A stretch of 64,000 nucleotides of DNA, taken from positions 1,704,658 to 1,768,657 of the forward strand of contig NZ_LR131147.1 in NCBI RefSeq assembly GCF_900626285.1, in the 5' to 3' direction. The notes beneath the pieces are model-generated. The model was given only the letters and a program-made list of their open reading frames with translations. It had not been told where the DNA came from and searched no databases. Shown here piece after piece: positions 59,472 through 64,000 of the stretch. Position 1 is the stretch's first letter; the number at the start of each line of letters is the position of its first letter. The stretch comes from Intestinimonas massiliensis (ex Afouda et al. 2020) (GTDB lineage Bacteria > Bacillota > Clostridia > Oscillospirales > Oscillospiraceae). The translations under genes and the position numbers were made by a program.

Positions 59472-61676
59472 TCACTTTTCCGCCAGCCAGGCGCTCTCCC
59501 GGCTGTGGCAGGTGAACAGCAGGATCTGCCGCTCCTGCCCCAGCTCCGCCAGGGTGTCCAGGGCCAGGGCCATCCGCTCATCGTCAAAGTTGGCCAGGGC
59601 GTCGTCCAGCACCAGGGGGCAGGGATCCTCCCCCGGCAGCACCAGCTGGCACACCGCCAGCCGCACCGCCAGATAGAGCTGGTCGGCGGTGCCACGGGAC
59701 AGCACCAGCGCCCGCCGGGGCAGCAGGCCGTCGTGCTCCTCCGCCAGGGCCTCAAACTCCCTGGTGAGGGACACCTTGTCGTATTTGCCGCCGGTGAGTT
59801 TGGACAGCAGCTCGCCCGCCCGCCGGTTCAGGGCGGGGGAGAACCGGGCCTGAAGCCCGGCGTGGCCCTTCTCCAGGGCCTCCAGGGCGGCGGTGAGGGC
59901 GTCGTACTCCTTCCGGCGGCGCTCCAGCTCCTCCACGACGGCCTCCCGCCGGGCGGTGAGCTCCTCCCGGTCCCCCAGGGTGTTCAGCTCCCCCTGGGCC
60001 AGGGCCAGGCCGCCCCGCAGCCGGGTCAGCTCGCTCTCCGCCGCCTCCAGCCGGGCGGCGGTCTCCGCCGGGTCGAACCGGGGCACCACCCCGTTGTCCT
60101 CCAGGCCGTCCTCCGGCTTGGGCAGGCTGTCGGCCAGGGTTCTGGCCCCCTCCAGCTTCACCTTTGCGGTAGCCAGCCGCTGGTCCAGGTTCAGGGCCCG
60201 GGAGATGGCGGCAGACACCCCGAAGGTGTCGGTGACAGTGGGGGCGAAGGTGTGGACCAGCGCCAGCAGCTTGGTTTTCGTGTCCTGATCCCGGGCGGTC
60301 AGCTCCGCCAGGGACTGTTCCACCGCCTCCCGGCGGCGGGCGGCCTCGGCGGCCACCACACACCGCTCCCGGTAGACGTTGGCCCGGGTCAGGATGTCGT
60401 CGGGGGTATTGGCCGAGTAGCGCTCCAGCACGTCGGCCCGGGCCCGCTCCGCCCCCTTCTTTTTCGCAGCAGCGGCCACCAACAGGCCTACCCCCGCCGC
60501 AGCCAGCACGCCGCAGGCGGCCGCCCCCATCCACAGGGCGGGCAGGACCTTGGCCAGAGCCAGGCCCAGCGCGGCGGCGGCCAGCACCAGGGCGGCAGCG
60601 CCCCCTCCCGTCAGGCCGCCGGTGCGGACGGCCCGCCCGACGGTCTCGGCGTCGGCGCTGGCCTGCTGCCAGGCCTCATCCGGGGTCAGATCGGGGAACA
60701 GGGGGTCTACGGCGGCGGCTTTGGTTTCCGCTTCCTCCGTTCTGGCCTCCTCCAGCTGGTTTTCCGCCAGCTTCTGGTTGGAGTGGAGGGTGTTCAGGTA
60801 GTTCAGCTCCTCCTGGGCCCGCCGCAGGGTCTCCCCGTCGGGGGGCGCGCCGTAGCGGTTAAGTTCTGCTTGCAGGGCCTCCACCTGGGCTCTGGTCTCC
60901 GCCAGGGCCTGCTGGCCCGCCTCCCACTTCTGCCGCCGGGCGGCCATGGCGCGGACCAGATGGGCCTGCCGCTCGGACAAAAGCAGCTTGTGCTCGGTCT
61001 GGAGCCGGTCCAGCTCCCGCTTGGCCTCCTGGGACAGGCGGAAGGCCTTGGACTGGCGGGCCAGGGTATTCTCGATCTCCGCCAGCTCCCCCTCCAGCTT
61101 GGGGATCAGGCCGGTCCTGTTGTGCTGGCGGCGGTTGCGCCAGTCCCGCAGCACCCGCTCCACCTGGGAGTAGGACACGTCCTCCTCCCCGCTGGAGGCC
61201 AGGGCGGCGATGCGGGCCTCCAGGGCGGGGGCGCCGTCGATGGCGGTTCCGCCCTGGCCCACGAAGGCGGAGCGCTCGAACACCTCCCGGGGCACCCCCA
61301 GCAGGGTCTCCCCCACGGTGTCGCCGGTGAGGCCGGGCACCTGCTCCCCGGTGCCGGTATATACCGCCTCAAAAGCGCCGAAGGGGGTGTTTCCCTTCTG
61401 GCCCCGGCGGAGGGTGATGGCCTGGCCCTTCCACTCCAGGTCCAGGACCCCCTCCATGGCCGCCCCGCTCCAGGGCTGGTAGCGGTTCTTTTCCGCGATG
61501 TAGTTCTGCTTGTCCCGCTCCTTGGTGTTGATGCCGTAGAACATGGCCCGCAGGAAGGCGGACCAGGTGGACTTGCCCCCCTCGTTGGGGGCGGTGATGA
61601 TATTCAGGCCGTCCTTCAGGGTCAGCTCCCGGTGGTCCAGGCCCCCGAAGGTGGCGCGCATTTTCTTGATTTTCAT
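59472..61676 (-). CDS. SMC-like ATPase (YhaN type) paired with a nuclease
   Basis: A 734-residue protein from ATG 61676; the frame is open into the upstream gene. The Walker A is APNEGGKSTWSAFLR at about residue 31, followed by long coiled-coil arms, two membrane-like helices near 390-440, and the C-terminal signature VLSRGTADQLYLAVRLA with Walker B CPLVLDDALANFDD. This is the YhaN/RecF-type partner of an SbcD-like nuclease, encoded just upstream with a 4-base overlap. The hydrophobic pair in mid-protein is like that of YhaN. Confidence 0.88.
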   Translation of the reverse strand: MKIKKMRATFGGLDHRELTLKDGLNIITAPNEGGKSTWSAFLRAMFYGINTKERDKQNYIAEKNRYQPWSGAAMEGVLDLEWKGQAITLRRGQKGNTPFGAFEAVYTGTGEQVPGLTGDTVGETLLGVPREVFERSAFVGQGGTAIDGAPALEARIAALASSGEEDVSYSQVERVLRDWRNRRQHNRTGLIPKLEGELAEIENTLARQSKAFRLSQEAKRELDRLQTEHKLLLSERQAHLVRAMAARRQKWEAGQQALAETRAQVEALQAELNRYGAPPDGETLRRAQEELNYLNTLHSNQKLAENQLEEARTEEAETKAAAVDPLFPDLTPDEAWQQASADAETVGRAVRTGGLTGGGAAALVLAAAALGLALAKVLPALWMGAAACGVLAAAGVGLLVAAAAKKKGAERARADVLERYSANTPDDILTRANVYRERCVVAAEAARRREAVEQSLAELTARDQDTKTKLLALVHTFAPTVTDTFGVSAAISRALNLDQRLATAKVKLEGARTLADSLPKPEDGLEDNGVVPRFDPAETAARLEAAESELTRLRGGLALAQGELNTLGDREELTARREAVVEELERRRKEYDALTAALEALEKGHAGLQARFSPALNRRAGELLSKLTGGKYDKVSLTREFEALAEEHDGLLPRRALVLSRGTADQLYLAVRLAVCQLVLPGEDPCPLVLDDALANFDDERMALALDTLAELGQERQILLFTCHSRESAWLAEK

Positions 61677-62755
61677 GGGCAGGGGTCCTCCCCGTGTTCC
61701 AGGGCCGCCAGGGCAAAGCGGGCGGCCAGGTCTCGGTCTTCCAGCTCCTTTTCCCCCTTCAGGGCCCGGAGCACCAGCCCGGTGAGGCTGTCCTCCCCCG
61801 CCCGGTCCCACAGATCCCGGAGGGGCCGGGTGTTGTCCCGGACGGTGACGCTGAAATAGAGGGGGGCCGCCAGGGCGGTGAGGGCGGCGGGATCGGGGGC
61901 GTCAAAGCTCCGCTGGCCGGTGAGGACGATCCGGCAGCAGTCCCCGGTGGGAGAGGTGGGCAGCACGGCCCGGAGGGCCTCTTCGGCGCTCTCCTTCCCG
62001 GTAACGTCGGCCTCGGTGATCTCATACCGCCGCCCGGCCAGGGGCACGAAGCGGGCGGACACGGTACGGTCATCGGCCACCGTCACCGACAGCACGCCCT
62101 TCTCTCCCGTCTCGTCAAAGCCCCGGCCCTCGGGGCAGCCGGGGTAGGCCCAGAAGGTGTCCCCCGCCTGCTGCAAACCGGAGCAGGCGTGGATGTGGCC
62201 CAGGGCCAGGTAGGTCAGGCCGCTGGCAGCGATGTCCGCCGGGTCGATGGGGCCGTACCGGCCCTGGCCCGCCACGTCCCCATGGAGGGCCATCAGGTGG
62301 AGCTTCCCGTCCCGGGGGACGGAGAAGCCCATGAGGGGGGAGCGGTCGGCCTGGGGGGTGGTGAAGGCCGCCCCGTGGACCACGCAATTGAGCTGGGGCA
62401 GCTCCACCGCCTCAGGCTGCACTGTGGTAAAGATGTGTACGTTGTCCGGCCACACGGTGCCGGCATACACCGACCGGGGGCCGTAGGGGTCGTGGTTGCC
62501 GGGGGCGATGAACACCGGCACCTTCATCTGACCCAGGGTGCGGGAGAGGGCCTCCACCGTCTCCTGGTAGGTCTCCCCCCCGTCCAGCAGGTCGCCGGAC
62601 AGCAGCACCAGGTCCGCCCCCTCGGTCTCCGCCAGGTCGGCCAGCCGGTCCAGCAGCTGCCGCTGCTCGGCCCGCCGCACCCTGGCCTGCTCCGGGGAGA
62701 GGGCGGCGAATGGGGCGTCCAGATGGAAGTCCGCCCCGTGAATGAGTTTCAGCAT
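61673..62755 (-). CDS. SbcD-like DNA repair exonuclease (YhaO type)
   Basis: A 360-residue calcineurin-type phosphoesterase: GADFHLDAPFAAL, LLSGDLLDGG, APGNHDPYG, MALHGDVAG and LALGHIHACSG are the metal-binding motifs. It is the nuclease half of the YhaO/YhaN pair, a MRE11/RAD50-like complex for processing DNA ends. It lies between ymdB and the ATPase gene on one strand. Confidence 0.92.
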   Translation of the reverse strand: MLKLIHGADFHLDAPFAALSPEQARVRRAEQRQLLDRLADLAETEGADLVLLSGDLLDGGETYQETVEALSRTLGQMKVPVFIAPGNHDPYGPRSVYAGTVWPDNVHIFTTVQPEAVELPQLNCVVHGAAFTTPQADRSPLMGFSVPRDGKLHLMALHGDVAGQGRYGPIDPADIAASGLTYLALGHIHACSGLQQAGDTFWAYPGCPEGRGFDETGEKGVLSVTVADDRTVSARFVPLAGRRYEITEADVTGKESAEEALRAVLPTSPTGDCCRIVLTGQRSFDAPDPAALTALAAPLYFSVTVRDNTRPLRDLWDRAGEDSLTGLVLRALKGEKELEDRDLAARFALAALEHGEDPCP

Positions 62756-62769
62756 CGTTCGGTTTCCTT

Positions 62770-63552
62770 TCAGTCGCGCAGGTCCACCCGCTCCACTTCC
62801 ACGCAGCGGCGGGTATCGGTATCAATGGAAAAGACCACGCTCTCCAGCTTGCAGGGGCCGTCGGCGGGCTCAAACCGCCGGGGCAGCCCGCCCAGGAAGC
62901 GGTTGATGGCCTGCTCGGGCCGGATGCCCAGCACGCTGCGGGAGGGGCCGGTCATGCCCAGGTCGGTGACAAAGCCGGTGCCTTTGGGCAGGATCTGCAT
63001 GTCGGCGGTGGGCACGTGGGTGTGGGTGCCCCACAGGGCCTGCACCCTGCCGTCCAGGTAGTACCCCATGGCCCCCTTCTCGCTGGTGGCCTCGGCGTGG
63101 AAGTCCACCAGCACTACGTCGGCCCCCTCCATCCGCCTGAGCACCCGGTCGGCGGTGGTAAAGGGGTTTTCAAAGTTGCTGTCCATCTCGCACCGGCCGA
63201 TCAGGTTGATGACGCCGATGTGCAGGCCGTTGGGGCCGTCGTACACCTCCCAGCCCCGGCCGGGCACCCGGTTGGTGTAGTTGGCGGGCCGCAGGGTGTA
63301 GCGGTCGTCCTCCAGGAAGTCGGCGATCTGGATGCGGTTCCAGGTGTGGTTGCCCAGGGTGACCACATCGGCCCCGGCGTCAAAGATCTCCCGGGCCTGC
63401 CGGGGCAGGATGCCCACCCCGGAGGCGTTCTCCCCGTTGACCACGGTGAAGTGGATGTTCTTCAGCTTTTTCAGCTGCCGCAGGTGGCGGTCCAGGCACT
63501 CCAGGCCGCCGTCGCCCACCACGTCGCCTACCGCCAATATATTCAGGATCAT
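62770..63552 (-). CDS. ymdB: YmdB-family metallophosphoesterase
   Basis: A 260-residue TIGR00282 protein: ILAVGDVVGDGGLECL, VVNGENASGVGI, VTLGNHTWNR, VDFHAEATSEK and GTHTHVPTAD are the metal-site motifs. In B. subtilis YmdB hydrolyses 2',3'-cyclic nucleotides and affects biofilm and motility gene expression. It is the first gene of a three-gene minus-strand group with the yhaO/yhaN-like genes. Confidence 0.93.
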   Translation of the reverse strand: MILNILAVGDVVGDGGLECLDRHLRQLKKLKNIHFTVVNGENASGVGILPRQAREIFDAGADVVTLGNHTWNRIQIADFLEDDRYTLRPANYTNRVPGRGWEVYDGPNGLHIGVINLIGRCEMDSNFENPFTTADRVLRRMEGADVVLVDFHAEATSEKGAMGYYLDGRVQALWGTHTHVPTADMQILPKGTGFVTDLGMTGPSRSVLGIRPEQAINRFLGGLPRRFEPADGPCKLESVVFSIDTDTRRCVEVERVDLRD

Positions 63553-63645
63553 AGTCTGCCTCCCTTTAAATTCAACAGCTCTTATTATATGTTATTTTTT
63601 CTCAAAGGGCAATTGCCGATTCCCATTTCCAGAATTGATCCCAAT

Positions 63646-63674
63646 TTGTAACTCCTTTCCTGTAACAGTATGGT
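63646..63674 (+). promoter_or_regulatory. Possible promoter of the secreted serine hydrolase
   Basis: TTGTAA (63646-63651), 17 bases, TATGGT (63669-63674). Box matches are moderate; it lies 30 bases ahead of the ATG. Confidence 0.5.
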
Positions 63675-63703
63675 AATCTATTTCTGAACAAGGAGGTTTT
63701 TTG

Positions 63704-64000
63704 ATGAAACGTGTCGCACTCTGTCTGTTTCTGGCCCTCGCCCTGACTGTCTGCGGACCGGCCGCGGCCAGTCAGCTCAGCAGTCTGACTGCGGGCGGTT
63801 CCGCTGCCGACGAGGGCGTGCCTGCCGTTCCCCGGGACCCCCCACCGCCCCCCACGCCTACGCCCACGCCGGAGCCGCCGCTGATCTCCCAGGCCCAGCT
63901 CCAGCAGGCGGTGGAGCAGGCGAAGAAGGACTACGGCGCCATGGGCATCCAGGCGGCGGTGATCCAGGACGGGGAGGTCATCGCCCAGGCCGCCTCCGGC
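63704..64000 (+). CDS. Secreted serine hydrolase, beta-lactamase/D-Ala-D-Ala carboxypeptidase-like (5' part)
   Basis: The first 99 codons of a gene that leaves the window, from ATG 63704 with AAGGAGG upstream. A signal peptide (MKRVALCLFLALALTVCG) is followed by a proline/threonine linker (PPPPPTPTPTPEPP) and the start of a catalytic domain (YGAMGIQAAVIQDGEV), which resembles class C beta-lactamase or carboxypeptidase proteins. The catalytic SxxK motif would be just beyond the edge. Confidence 0.65.
   Translation, partial: MKRVALCLFLALALTVCGPAAASQLSSLTAGGSAADEGVPAVPRDPPPPPTPTPTPEPPLISQAQLQQAVEQAKKDYGAMGIQAAVIQDGEVIAQAASG

Overview
The window looks like chromosome of a high-GC, anaerobic, spore-forming Firmicute of the Oscillospiraceae type (Flavonifractor, Lawsonibacter and Pseudoflavonifractor are the kind of genera that fit; this is inferred from gene content, not from a marker gene). 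Spore formation is supported by an alpha/beta small acid-soluble spore protein, spoVT with a sigma-G-type promoter, and the 5' part of dipicolinate synthase dpaA with a sigma-K-type promoter. Anaerobic metabolism is supported by a large [FeFe]-hydrogenase cluster. No rRNA, tRNA, CRISPR array or insertion sequence was seen.

Layout. 1-5406 (minus): a large secreted repeat protein, a large serine recombinase, and a dpaA gene cut off after about 132 normal codons, with the recombinase directly behind it. 5484-11329 (plus): tandem glycine riboswitch and a complete glycine cleavage operon gcvT-gcvH-gcvPA-gcvPB-lpd. 11341-12212: XRE regulator plus a broken membrane gene. 12217-20768 (minus): two-part hydrogenase cluster, with regulatory genes (DRTGG, ATPase, an unusual [FeFe]-hydrogenase-like protein, DRTGG, PHP) followed by a trimeric NAD-linked [FeFe] hydrogenase. 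20834-23553 (plus): serC and serA. 23606-29864 (minus): a P-loop protein, pgi, a molybdopterin oxidoreductase, a UPF0210/ACT pair and an HD nucleotidase. 29977-34260: HPr-like protein, mtaB, FUSC-like protein, thyA-folA-nudix. 34259-40817 (mostly minus): glycosyltransferase, glf, ppa, spore protein, YibE/F protein and a secreted phosphatase. 41037-45887: membrane glycosyltransferase, spoVT, pyk, MFS transporter. 45884-51963 (minus): DHHW/MBOAT acylation pair, VOC protein, sdaAA-sdaAB, ClC transporter. 52110-57890: CorC-like protein, a BspA-like surface protein and an ECF-type sigma with a membrane partner. 57897-63552 (minus): miaA-lepB, then yhaN/yhaO-like genes and ymdB. The window ends in a secreted beta-lactamase-like gene.

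Two things stand out. First, serC and sdaAA are each followed by the same kind of structured repeat (about 140-170 bases, four hairpins, different stem sequences but the same conserved joints), and each repeat is followed by a second copy of the last 13-14 codons and stop codon of its own host gene, differing only at synonymous positions. I do not recognise this element; it looks like a mobile or guided RNA-type unit that restores or recodes gene 3' ends. Second, dpaA is interrupted at a point directly followed by a serine recombinase that would be read from dpaA's own late mother-cell promoter, the arrangement expected of a developmentally excised element such as skin.

The genes fit an amino-acid-fermenting life: glycine cleavage, serine synthesis and serine deamination, hydrogen production from NADH, and late glycolysis (pgi, pyk).
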